Of a DNA stretch of 8,716 bases, positions 1 through 5,784 are shown piece by piece. Position numbers and translations under genes: made by a program. Origin of the DNA: an uncultured Prevotella sp. (lineage in GTDB: Bacteria > Bacteroidota > Bacteroidia > Bacteroidales > Bacteroidaceae); contig OMVH01000203.1 of assembly GCA_900314365.1 (NCBI GenBank), positions 1 to 8,716 of the forward strand, read 5' to 3'. Under the pieces are notes generated by a model that was not told the DNA's origin, searched no databases, and saw only the letters and a program-made list of their open reading frames with translations. The number at the start of each line of letters is the position of its first letter. Positions within the stretch are counted from its first letter, which is position 1.

Positions 1-122
1 GCCGCTGACTTCTTTCAGATTCCACCTCGCGATGGACACCCTTGTCTCTCTGGCTATGCAGTTCCCACTACCTGGTCTGCTCGGGACTTACACCCGTTAG
101 CCGGTACACATGCTGGTCAAAC
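1..122 (-). mobile_element. Group II intron, 5' end (class IIC-like), cut by window edge
   Basis: Read on the minus strand, this begins GTTTGACCAGCATG at about 122 and continues with ACGGGTGTAAGTCCCGA, then AAGGGTGTCC, GGTGGAATCTGAAAGAAG and CAGCGGC. From memory this follows the order of conserved blocks in domain I of bacterial group II introns, especially IIC introns such as that of Oceanobacillus iheyensis (GUGUGCCCGGCAUGG, AGAGUCCCGA, AAGGGUGUCC, CAUGGAAUCUGAAGGAAGC). The 5' end differs from the GUGYG consensus at the third base, so the exact boundary is tentative. It lies immediately after the T-run of a Rho-independent terminator, the preferred target of class C introns. The rest of the ribozyme and any reverse transcriptase/maturase would be outside the window on the left, so completeness cannot be judged. 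Confidence 0.82.
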
Positions 123-161
123 AAAAAAGCGCATTCAATACTCATGGATTGATAAGCGCTT
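123..161 (-). terminator. Rho-independent terminator downstream of tRNA-Arg
   Basis: On the minus strand AAGCGC (161-156) pairs with GCGCTT (132-127), and an inner TCAAT/ATTGA pair (152-148 with 139-135) closes an 8-nt loop. A run of six T follows (128-123). It starts 17 nt after the tRNA 3' end, so it is the natural terminator of the tRNA transcript. The T-run ends exactly where the group II intron begins and would serve as its 5' exon (IBS1) sequence. Confidence 0.8.
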
Positions 162-178
162 GCATTTTTGTACCCAAG

Positions 179-253
179 TGATTCCGCTGGGGTTCGAACC
201 CAGGACCCACAGCTTAGAAGGCTGTTGCTCTAATCCAACTGAGCTACGGAACC
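179..253 (-). tRNA. tRNA-Arg (anticodon TCT)
   Basis: The minus strand folds as a complete tRNA. The acceptor stem GGTTCCG pairs with CGGAATC with one G-T pair, and the discriminator is A at 179. The D-arm is AGCTCAGTTGGATTAGAGC. The anticodon stem ACAGC/GCTGT carries loop CTTCTAA, giving anticodon TCT, which reads AGA. The T-arm contains GGTTCGAACCC. CCA is not encoded (the next bases are CTT), so it must be added after transcription. A -7-like box sits just upstream and a terminator just downstream, so the gene is probably transcribed alone. Confidence 0.97.
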
Positions 254-263
254 ATTCGGACTG

Positions 264-271
264 CAAAGTTA
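264..271 (-). promoter_or_regulatory. Putative promoter -7 box of tRNA-Arg
   Basis: The minus strand reads TAACTTTG, an exact match to the Bacteroidetes -7 consensus TAnnTTTG, 10 bp before the first tRNA base. The -33 region has only a weak match (TTCG about 22 bp upstream). The position fits a short tRNA leader. Confidence 0.6.
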
Positions 272-361
272 GTTATTTTTTACGATTACAGGCCGAACTA
301 CATGAGGCTAACCCGAAATATTATCATTATTTAACAGCACGAGCGTGGTCTTACCCCCCAT

Positions 362-2620
362 TTACTTGAGGTCGAAGCTGATTTGGCCAGCTTTCACCAA
401 CTCATCATGCGAAATTCGATAACGCTTCAGAGGTTTCTCGCCCAACCACATGCTCTTTATGAGATAGCTATCCTTGGACGGACGTTTTGCCTCTATCACA
501 AGGTCACCTTGCGGATAATAGCGCTTGTCAAGATGAAGAGTCACCTTGTCGAATACTGGCGAGGTGAGCGAATACCAAGGCGAACCGGGACAGTCAGGGT
601 AAAGTCCCATCATGGAGAAAATAGCCCATGCTGACATGGTACCACAATCTTCGTTGCCCGGTATGCCATCGGGGGTATCCTTAAAATACTTATCAAGCAA
701 GCGGTGCACTTCAGTCTGCGTGCGCCATTCCTCACCCTTGAAGTAGTTGAAAAGATAGGGATAAGCTATATCCGGCTCATTAGCAGGGTCATAGAGCCCT
801 TCATCGAAGACTTTCTGAAGTTTGTCAACGAACTTCTTTTGACCTCCCATCAGTTGTGCCAGTCCCATGATGTCGTGAGGGACATAAAACGTATAATTCC
901 ATGCTGACCCTTCATGAAAGCCGGGAGCGTTACTGAAGTCTGCTCCCGCCTTGGGGTCGAAAGGTGTCAGCCAACTTCCATCCGCTTTACGAGGACGCAG
1001 TGTACCATATTCCTTGGAGTAATAGTTCTTGTAGCCAAGACTCTGGCGATAGAAGCGTCGGGCTTCCGCCTTATGTCCTAAGGCAGAAGCGAGGTTCGAC
1101 AGTGCATAGTCCGCAATATAGTACTCAAGAGCATGAGAAACCGAATTATCGCCCGACATATCCTGTGCGTAAGCTCCAAGAGGCACATAGCCTTTAGCAA
1201 GATAGCCGTCGATGTCGGGGCGCATCTTATTGTCTGTCCCCGGCAGAGTAGCACTCTTGAGGAAGGCCTCATAAGCCGTCTGCACATCGAAATCGCGCAA
1301 ACCCTTCAGATAAGTGTCTGTGATGACGGGTATCGAGGGATCGCCCTCCATCGTCCAAGTCTCACGCCCATAAAGCTCCCACTTAGGCATCCATCCCCAT
1401 TCCTTGTACATGCTTATCATCGAACGCACCATATCAAGCTGTCTGTCTGGATAGAGCAGGGTCTCAAGCTGATGCAGGTTGCGATAGGTGTCCCAAAGCG
1501 AAAACACGGTATAACGGTTACCTTTAGTAGTACCGACGGCCGAACTTTCCATCATTGGATACTCGCCATTGACATCTTGAAGAATGTTGGGATGTATTTG
1601 TGAATGATAGAGAGCGGTATAGAACACACGTCGCTGTGCTTCAGTGCCCCCTTCAACAGTGACTTTGCTCAGCGTCTGTTCCCATGCTTCACGGGCCTTG
1701 TCGCGCACTTTGGCAAAGTCGAATCCCTGCTGCTCATGGTCCAGATTCTCTCTGGCGTTCTTTATGGAGACAAAGCTTACCGCCACCTGCACTTCCACCT
1801 GTTCTCCTTCGCTGACATTGTAACTGAAATAGTACCCAATCTCATTACCAGCCATTTCCTTGCCGTAGCCGGGATAGAGCTTGTATTTGCCGTTATCAGC
1901 ATCCCACTGGGCCTCTGCCCCTGACATTTTCGGCTGTTTCTTCCAGAATCCGGTTGCATTGGGTTTCCTGTTGACTCGCATCACGAAGTACATGGGGAAG
2001 ACGGCCTGTGGGTTGTAGCAGAAAGTGCCAAGCAGGCGCATGCCCTCTATCTCAGTGTCATTGACTCGCCGGATGTTGCCTCCCACTTCGTTGGTGAGCC
2101 CGTCGCCAATATTAAGCAGAAGGTTGGCTTGTCCTTTCGGAAAGGTGTAGCGTTCTATAGAAGTACGATCAGTTGACGACACTTCGCACCTGACACCATA
2201 CTTCTTCAGCATCAAGGCATAGTAGCCGGGAGAAGCTTCTTCATCGCTGTATTCGGAGCCGTAAGAGTGATAGTCTGCATCCACCTTGCCTGTAGTGGGC
2301 ATGAGGAGCAGCGTTCCCATCTCCGGACAGCCCACACCACTTAATGTAACGTGAGCAAAACCAGTGAAGTACTTGTTCTCCTTTACGTAAGGGGCTGACC
2401 ACCAGCGTGCGTCTTTGTCGTAAACGTTAAGATCGGAGCCCATTACATTGAACGGAACCACCGACATCATAGCGTGAGGTCTTACGGCACCAGGATTACA
2501 CACACTGAAGTTCGTCGTACCAATGAAGGGATCAACATAGTCGACAGGTAGCTTTTGTGCATGTACTGTCAAAGCCAAGCCTAACAATAGTCCTGGCAAC
2601 ACTTGCTTATGGCATCTCAT
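362..2620 (-). CDS. GH92 family alpha-mannosidase, secreted
   Basis: Predicted calcium-dependent exo-acting alpha-mannosidase of glycoside hydrolase family 92, releasing mannose from high-mannose N-glycans or related mannosides in the periplasm. The 752 residues fit the usual family length of about 750. Residues 1-21 are a signal peptide ending VHA before Q22; no lipobox is seen. An N-terminal beta-sandwich domain follows, with family blocks NPGAVRPHAMMSVVPFN (42-58) and GFAHVTLSGVGCPEMG (87-102). The (alpha/alpha)6 catalytic domain has SLWDTYRNLHQL (374-385), HEGSAWNYTFYVPHD (569-583, E570 a likely general acid by family comparison) and GNEDCGTMSAWAIFSMMGLYP (655-675, acidic pair 657-658 in the expected general-base region). 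Linkage preference (1,2, 1,3, 1,4 or 1,6) cannot be read from sequence. The start is chosen because it gives the intact signal peptide. It lies 76 bp after the glutaredoxin-like gene on the same strand with no clear promoter between, so read-through is possible. Confidence 0.95.
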   Translation of the reverse strand: MRCHKQVLPGLLLGLALTVHAQKLPVDYVDPFIGTTNFSVCNPGAVRPHAMMSVVPFNVMGSDLNVYDKDARWWSAPYVKENKYFTGFAHVTLSGVGCPEMGTLLLMPTTGKVDADYHSYGSEYSDEEASPGYYALMLKKYGVRCEVSSTDRTSIERYTFPKGQANLLLNIGDGLTNEVGGNIRRVNDTEIEGMRLLGTFCYNPQAVFPMYFVMRVNRKPNATGFWKKQPKMSGAEAQWDADNGKYKLYPGYGKEMAGNEIGYYFSYNVSEGEQVEVQVAVSFVSIKNARENLDHEQQGFDFAKVRDKAREAWEQTLSKVTVEGGTEAQRRVFYTALYHSQIHPNILQDVNGEYPMMESSAVGTTKGNRYTVFSLWDTYRNLHQLETLLYPDRQLDMVRSMISMYKEWGWMPKWELYGRETWTMEGDPSIPVITDTYLKGLRDFDVQTAYEAFLKSATLPGTDNKMRPDIDGYLAKGYVPLGAYAQDMSGDNSVSHALEYYIADYALSNLASALGHKAEARRFYRQSLGYKNYYSKEYGTLRPRKADGSWLTPFDPKAGADFSNAPGFHEGSAWNYTFYVPHDIMGLAQLMGGQKKFVDKLQKVFDEGLYDPANEPDIAYPYLFNYFKGEEWRTQTEVHRLLDKYFKDTPDGIPGNEDCGTMSAWAIFSMMGLYPDCPGSPWYSLTSPVFDKVTLHLDKRYYPQGDLVIEAKRPSKDSYLIKSMWLGEKPLKRYRISHDELVKAGQISFDLK

Positions 2621-2625
2621 AGTCG

Positions 2626-2639
2626 CTTATATATATAAG
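2626..2639. repeat. 14-bp AT palindrome just upstream of the GH92 start
   Basis: CTTATATATATAAG is a perfect palindrome ending 6 bp before the ATG of the GH92 gene, followed upstream by more AT-rich sequence. It could be a protein-binding dyad or a weak leader hairpin, or simply reflect the AT-rich translation start region common in Bacteroidetes. Confidence 0.4.
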
Positions 2640-2696
2640 GTATATATTATCTTGCTATGTTCCGGGAAGCGTAAAGCTAAAGAACCTCTATTTATC

Positions 2697-2993
2697 TCAG
2701 CACCCTTTTCCGTCAAGACTGCAAGCTGGACCTCCAGGCTCGTATTCCTTCAGGCCCACATCCTCCGGCTTCAATGTGACGGTCCCATCCTCAAGAACAA
2801 AACACGGGATACCGATGTCACCTATTTTCTTGCTGTGGTCAAACACGGGATTAGTATCACGAAGATGGAGGAAAGCAGACATGAACTTCACGTGCTCGCC
2901 GATATCTATCACCTTGAAACGCTTGTCACCTTCAACCTGCTTCTCCACGTAAGTGCAATAGGGGCAGGTTTTCATTCCGAATATCTTTATCAT
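2697..2993 (-). CDS. Glutaredoxin-like thiol-disulfide protein (CPYC)
   Basis: A 98-residue cytoplasmic protein (no signal peptide) with a thioredoxin-fold N-terminus. MIKIFGMKTCPYC places the redox pair at Cys10 and Cys13, the classical dithiol glutaredoxin motif. GIP at residues 61-63 is the expected cis-proline loop, and the following Cys64 is an extra cysteine near the active site. Acidic residues and a glycine follow (VLEDG, 66-70). The C-terminus has two further cysteines (91 and 98). It matches small glutaredoxin-related proteins of Bacteroidales. The physiological partner is unknown; many Bacteroidales rely on thioredoxin rather than glutathione, so thioredoxin-coupled reduction or a metal/disulfide role is possible. 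It has its own promoter at 3044-3074 and precedes the GH92 gene by 76 bp. Confidence 0.85.
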   Translation of the reverse strand: MIKIFGMKTCPYCTYVEKQVEGDKRFKVIDIGEHVKFMSAFLHLRDTNPVFDHSKKIGDIGIPCFVLEDGTVTLKPEDVGLKEYEPGGPACSLDGKGC

Positions 2994-3043
2994 AGTTTGT
3001 TGATTGATGAATTACTAAATACAATAGGATTAACTCTGTTCTG

Positions 3044-3074
3044 CAAAGATAATGCAAACGAAAGGAACAGCAAA
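3044..3074 (-). promoter_or_regulatory. Bacteroidetes-type promoter of the glutaredoxin-like gene
   Basis: On the minus strand TTTG (3074-3071) is followed after exactly 19 bp by TATCTTTG (3051-3044). This matches the sigma-ABfr consensus TTTG-N19-21-TAnnTTTG. Transcription would start near 3037, giving a leader of about 45 nt. The -33 box lies inside one arm of the inverted repeat at 3070-3097. Confidence 0.75.
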
Positions 3075-3097
3075 GAAAAAGCTCACTTTTTCTTTGC
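3070..3097 (-). terminator. 12-bp perfect hairpin, possible terminator of the 366-aa gene
   Basis: GCAAAGAAAAAG (3070-3081) and CTTTTTCTTTGC (3086-3097) are perfectly complementary around a 4-nt loop. It is 110 bp after the stop of the upstream minus-strand gene and may end that transcript, although no uninterrupted T-run follows the stem. It overlaps the -33 box of the next gene, so an operator role is an alternative. Confidence 0.5.
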
Positions 3098-3206
3098 TAC
3101 TCCTAAAAGCAGCCTGTCTTGTTGCGACAGCTCTAGGAAATTCAATACACGGGTAATGAAAGAAGCATCCTTCACTATTTGGTCAGAAGAGTCTCTAAAA
3201 TTCAGA

Positions 3207-4307
3207 TTATTTGCTGTTCTTTGTAGGAGTAATTATTTCTTTCCCCCGCCAATTGTCTTTGGTAAGTTCCTTTAATAACTCAAGCTGTTGTAAGAGCCGG
3301 TCGTTTAGCATTGGCACGAAGTCAGGAATTATACATTCTTTATCGAAGTTATTTCCAATCACTTCCTTGTCGCCTTTCTTGAACCCTTTTTCAACTTCTT
3401 TCATCTGTTCCTTGCTTACTATTGAGCAAGTCACTACATAGAACTCGCGAAAGTCGTCCTGACATATTTTACTGAAATGCGATTCACCCATCTTGTTGGC
3501 TGTTCTGAGCAGCTTGCCCGAGATATAAATTCTATTGTGATTGCAGAAGCTCATAAGTTGCGATTGTGACTCATAAGTCGGGTCGTACTTATAAACAGCC
3601 ATCTCATCAACTGCCGTCAGTTGCATTTTAAAAAGGAAATTCATGGAAAAGGAATGATTCTTGGTGGTGGCTAATCTGTCGAGATACACTGAGGTTGTTC
3701 CGCCGACCTTATCTGTACGGATGTAGCTGACAGTGTCTCTTGTGGACGATTGTCTCTGTTCTCTGACAAGTGCCATCAGGGTTTTATTTTTGATGCCGTA
3801 GACTTCGGACATCTGGTCTAAATCTGAATAATTCAAAGGAGAGTGTCCGGGAGCCCCTTGCCGGGACATGTATTGAATGCAGCGCGTCTTCCCCCCTTTC
3901 AGAGGTATATAGTAGTCGGCCATACCATCCTCATACATAACCATTGTGTCATTGGCAATGGAATAGTTACGGTAATAGCCCCGCAGTTTGAAGTAATCGG
4001 CCTTGGATGATATCTTCACTTCTTCAAGTGGATATTCCACAGGCTCCATTCTCAGTGTGTCGGCAGGGAGTCTGGCAGTTATGCTCTTATGTGATATGTC
4101 CTGAAGTATAACAGAATCAAAGTTCATGGCTTTTTGCGGCAGATGACCAAGAGAGTCGCTAACGTCGATGAATGAGCCAGTCTTGCTGAATACAAGCACT
4201 CCGCCGAGAGGATATCCGTTCTCGCTGTCAACAACGACAGTCTGAGCACCAACAGGCAAAGCCGTTACGACAACTAATATTAGAAATAATAGGGTTCGTT
4301 TGTTCAT
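3207..4307 (-). CDS. Secreted protein with carboxypeptidase-like regulatory domain, function unknown
   Basis: A 366-residue protein with a clear signal peptide (1-21, MNKRTLLFLILVVV then ALPVGA before Q22), so it is exported to the periplasm or outer membrane. Residues 23-98 look like a short CarboxypepD_reg/TonB-plug-side beta domain: VVVDSENGYPLGGVLVFSKT, then SDSLGHLP, then the domain-end pattern YPLEEVKISSKA (91-102). Such domains begin many Bacteroidetes surface proteins. The remainder (103-366) has no motif I recognise; it is mixed alpha/beta in character, with tyrosine-rich YYRNYSIAND and YEDGMADYYIPLKGGK, and a charged, lysine-rich C-terminus. No transmembrane beta-barrel repeat, peptidase motif or lipobox is seen. 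Sequence is more AT-rich than the two glycosidase genes by eye. It is divergent from the 126-aa gene across a 395-bp gap and may start from the -7 box at 4445-4452. Confidence 0.85.
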   Translation of the reverse strand: MNKRTLLFLILVVVTALPVGAQTVVVDSENGYPLGGVLVFSKTGSFIDVSDSLGHLPQKAMNFDSVILQDISHKSITARLPADTLRMEPVEYPLEEVKISSKADYFKLRGYYRNYSIANDTMVMYEDGMADYYIPLKGGKTRCIQYMSRQGAPGHSPLNYSDLDQMSEVYGIKNKTLMALVREQRQSSTRDTVSYIRTDKVGGTTSVYLDRLATTKNHSFSMNFLFKMQLTAVDEMAVYKYDPTYESQSQLMSFCNHNRIYISGKLLRTANKMGESHFSKICQDDFREFYVVTCSIVSKEQMKEVEKGFKKGDKEVIGNNFDKECIIPDFVPMLNDRLLQQLELLKELTKDNWRGKEIITPTKNSK

Positions 4308-4319
4308 AGCCTAAATTCC

Positions 4320-4423
4320 GCAGCACTAATTCAGATTTCGTAATAAGTTCCTGAGCCGCAAAATATCGCCCAAAGTGTCATGCCGGAAATTCCACTTAGC
4401 TTAGTGCTGCTAATAAAAGCTAA
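4320..4423 (-). repeat. Two overlapping, mutually exclusive inverted repeats in the leader of the 366-aa gene
   Basis: GCAGCACTAA (4320-4329) pairs perfectly with TTAGTGCTGC (4401-4410). TTAGCTT (4396-4402) pairs perfectly with AAGCTAA (4417-4423). The two share bases 4401-4402, so in an RNA starting at the upstream -7 box only one could form completely. Long-range folding in the leader or protein binding is possible; function is inference. Confidence 0.4.
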
Positions 4424-4444
4424 TTGAACACCAACATGACATCG

Positions 4445-4452
4445 CAAAAATA
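4445..4452 (-). promoter_or_regulatory. Putative -7 box for the 366-aa secreted protein gene
   Basis: The minus strand reads TATTTTTG, matching TAnnTTTG. No good -33 box is at 19-21 bp; a TTTG occurs at a spacing of only 14 bp. If used, the leader would be about 130 nt and include the inverted repeats at 4320-4423. Confidence 0.45.
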
Positions 4453-4520
4453 CGAATAATATCTGACAAAACCTACACCTTTGCCTGGATTTTTCTATCT
4501 GTACGGTGTACCGATTCCAC

Positions 4521-4575
4521 TATCAACTATCGCAGCAAGAACAGAAGCCTGAGAGAATGTTGCAAATAGTTGATA
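4521..4575. repeat. 10-bp perfect inverted repeat upstream of the 126-aa gene promoter
   Basis: TATCAACTAT (4521-4530) and ATAGTTGATA (4566-4575) are exact reverse complements 35 bp apart. GCAA (4535-4538) and TTGC (4560-4563) extend the symmetry inward. The right arm ends 7 bp before the candidate -33 box, so this could be a paired operator or the base of a cruciform. Confidence 0.5.
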
Positions 4576-4582
4576 CAGAAGA

Positions 4583-4613
4583 CTTGACAGACCGGGGAAT
4601 TTTAGTAAATTTG
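4583..4613 (+). promoter_or_regulatory. Bacteroidetes-type promoter of the 126-aa gene
   Basis: CTTG (4583-4586), 19 bp spacer, then TAAATTTG (4606-4613), a perfect TAnnTTTG box with a -33 element one base off TTTG. Predicted transcription start is near 4620, giving a leader of about 80 nt. Confidence 0.65.
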
Positions 4614-4631
4614 CAGACTAAAATCATCAGG

Positions 4632-4673
4632 ATGCTCCGAATGCCCATCATGGGACAAAGTCACGATGAATAG
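4632..4673 (+). other. Possible 13-codon leader ORF
   Basis: In the predicted leader of the 126-aa gene an ATG opens a short frame, MLRMPIMGQSHDE, ending at TAG. It contains the small dyad CCCATCATGGG. There is no ribosome-binding site. It may be chance; listed because it sits wholly between the predicted start of transcription and the gene. Confidence 0.2.
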
Positions 4674-4702
4674 CGGCCGGCGCTCCTTCACAGCTATGTA
4701 AT

Positions 4703-5083
4703 ATGGGACGAAACAAATACTCAGAGAAAGAAATCAGTCAGATAAGCAAGCTTCTGCGACAGAAGAATGCCAGTAACCGGTTTAAGCAGAAACAGATACG
4801 CCATGTGCTAAGAGTAGACTACGAGTTCAATATTTCCGATTTCAATGAGCCAGGCAAGGCTTTCGGCGAAGAGGAACTCCAAGCTGCCATACGCCGTGGG
4901 GTTATTGAAATTCTCGACGATGCCACCATCGAGGCCATGAAGGCGAAGCGAGCACGCGACCGTGCCCGTGACGAGGCCGAAAAACAGAGAAATGCTGCGA
5001 AGACCGGTGAGACTACCGACTGGAAAGAGGCCATGAAGGAATGGCAGCAATGGGAAAGTGACAATGGTGACGGCAATGTATAA
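4703..5083 (+). CDS. Conserved-type hypothetical protein, 126 aa
   Basis: A small, charged cytoplasmic protein without signal peptide or membrane segment. The N-terminal half (MGRNKYSEKEISQISKLLRQK, then KQKQIRHVLRVDYEFNISDF, 28-47) is predicted helical and resembles small Bacteroidales hypothetical proteins that open with a K-Y-(T/S)-E-K-E-I segment. EEELQAAIRRGVIEILDD (56-73) looks like a further helix-strand. Residues 74-100 are a run of Ala/Arg/Lys/Glu likely forming a solvent-exposed helix or coiled coil. The tail is acidic and tryptophan-containing (WKEAMKEWQQWESDNGDGNV). Basic helices suggest a possible nucleic-acid or ribosome contact, but no named domain is recognised. The start follows a good promoter, and an earlier ATG (4696) is closed at once by TAA. 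Confidence 0.75.
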   Translation: MGRNKYSEKEISQISKLLRQKNASNRFKQKQIRHVLRVDYEFNISDFNEPGKAFGEEELQAAIRRGVIEILDDATIEAMKAKRARDRARDEAEKQRNAAKTGETTDWKEAMKEWQQWESDNGDGNV

Positions 5084-5129
5084 ATTATTTAAGCTTTGCT
5101 GACAATATTGCCGCAAATTGTCACCATTG
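5062..5129 (+). repeat. Competing hairpins at the end of the 126-aa gene
   Basis: TGACAAT (5100-5106) pairs with ATTGTCA (5117-5123); with one bulge the stem continues as TTG/CAA around a CCG loop. Alternatively CAATGGTGAC (5062-5071), in the 3' end of the gene, pairs perfectly over 10 bp with GTCACCATTG (5120-5129). The two right arms overlap, so the structures exclude each other. No T-run follows, so this is not a classical terminator. Confidence 0.45.
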
Positions 5130-5329
5130 GGGCCACGGCACAGCTCTTGTATATAGGATAGTGAAGTTCGAAAAGATTTGCAAGCTAGCGCAAAGGAAGT
5201 TTACTTCCAATTTACCGAGCGCAACCAATCTTTATTCAAAGTCGGACGAGGGTCACCGCAAGGTGGATGCGGACGGCTGAAGAGCTCCAGACAAATAAAG
5301 AACTAAATGATAAACAGGAGGTTTGTATT
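5084..5329 (+). other. Leader/intergenic region upstream of hsp20
   Basis: A 246-bp gap without a supported gene. Besides the hairpin arms at its left end it contains the dyad GGAAGT-TT-ACTTCC (5195-5208), a small hairpin CACC-GCAA-GGTG with a GNRA-type loop near 5252-5263, and the ribosome-binding site of hsp20. I found no TAnnTTTG box with correct spacing, so the hsp20 promoter is unassigned and heat-shock control cannot be described from sequence. Confidence 0.5.
5316..5321 (+). promoter_or_regulatory. Strong Shine-Dalgarno site of hsp20
   Basis: AGGAGG lies 8 nt before the ATG at 5330. It decides the start over the ATG at 5267 in the same frame, which would place the ribosome-binding site inside the coding region and add 21 residues unlike an Hsp20 N-terminus. 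Such a site is atypical for Bacteroidetes. Confidence 0.85.
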
Positions 5330-5758
5330 ATGTTGTATCCAGTTTTAAGAGACATGAACAATTGGTTGGACAATGATTTCGATGATATGCTTGACACAAG
5401 TTGGATGCCCCGCATGAATGTCACGGCACCGGCTATCAATGTCAAGGAGAACGAAAAGAACTACGAAATCGAGCTTGCTGCTCCGGGCACCACGAAGGAT
5501 GACTTCAAAGTGAATCTGGACAAAGAGGGTAACCTTTGCATCAAGATGGAGCACAAGAACGAAAAGAAGGACGAGAACAAGAAGGAGCACTATCTGCGCC
5601 GCGAGTTCTCTTACAGCAATTATGAGCAGGCTCTGACGCTGCCAGACGACGTTGAGAAGGACAAGATTGAAGCTAAGGTCGACAACGGCGTGCTTCGCAT
5701 CACGCTCCCTCGCACAGCGAAGGCAGAGAAGGAGACCAAGAAGATTGAAGTTGGCTGA
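5330..5758 (+). CDS. Hsp20/alpha-crystallin family small heat-shock protein
   Basis: A 142-residue ATP-independent holdase chaperone that would bind unfolding proteins in the cytoplasm and pass them to the Hsp70/ClpB systems. The N-terminal arm (1-29, MLYPVLRDMNNWLDNDFDDM) is typical of bacterial members. The alpha-crystallin domain spans about 30-128: PAINVKENEKNYEIELAAPG (34-53), FKVNLDKEGNLCIK (59-72), a charged Lys/Glu loop (73-88), YLRREFSYSNYEQALTLPDDV (88-108) and the signature AKVDNGVLRITLP (115-127). The C-terminal KKIEVG carries an I-x-V form of the IXI oligomerisation motif. Length is normal. It follows the 126-aa gene by about 250 bp and converges on the GH20 gene, with a strong hairpin after it. 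Confidence 0.96.
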   Translation: MLYPVLRDMNNWLDNDFDDMLDTSWMPRMNVTAPAINVKENEKNYEIELAAPGTTKDDFKVNLDKEGNLCIKMEHKNEKKDENKKEHYLRREFSYSNYEQALTLPDDVEKDKIEAKVDNGVLRITLPRTAKAEKETKKIEVG

Positions 5759-5784
5759 TAAAAATTAGTAAGCCCCATAATTGA

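Larger units (their letters stand above)
4308..4702. other. 395-bp divergent intergenic region with several inverted repeats
   Basis: There is no convincing protein gene here. The region holds candidate promoters for both flanking genes (minus 4445-4452, plus 4583-4613). It also holds three perfect inverted-repeat pairs: 4320-4329/4401-4410, 4396-4402/4417-4423 and 4521-4530/4566-4575. A 13-codon upstream ORF lies at 4632-4673. Confidence 0.7.

Noticed and set aside
1..120. Protein-coding reading of the left edge on the plus strand
   Set aside because: An open frame exists, but the minus strand carries group II intron domain I blocks in the right order, which explains the sequence better.
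160..369. Open frame of 69 codons on the plus strand
   Set aside because: It runs antisense through the tRNA-Arg gene and its terminator; the translation reflects tRNA sequence.
2652..3275. Plus-strand frame of 207 codons
   Set aside because: It lies opposite the glutaredoxin-like gene and its promoter, shows no domain, and the minus-strand CPYC protein explains the region.
4308..4702. CRISPR array or tandem repeats
   Set aside because: The repeats here are inverted pairs of 7-10 bp, not regularly spaced direct repeats; none is seen elsewhere in the window.
5286..5321. RNA thermometer sequestering the hsp20 ribosome-binding site
   Set aside because: Only CTCC (near 5285-5288) can pair with GGAG, giving 4 bp with mismatches on both sides, too weak to claim.
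5267..5329. Upstream start for hsp20 adding 21 residues
   Set aside because: The AGGAGG site at 5316-5321 is placed for the ATG at 5330, and the added residues do not resemble an Hsp20 N-terminus.
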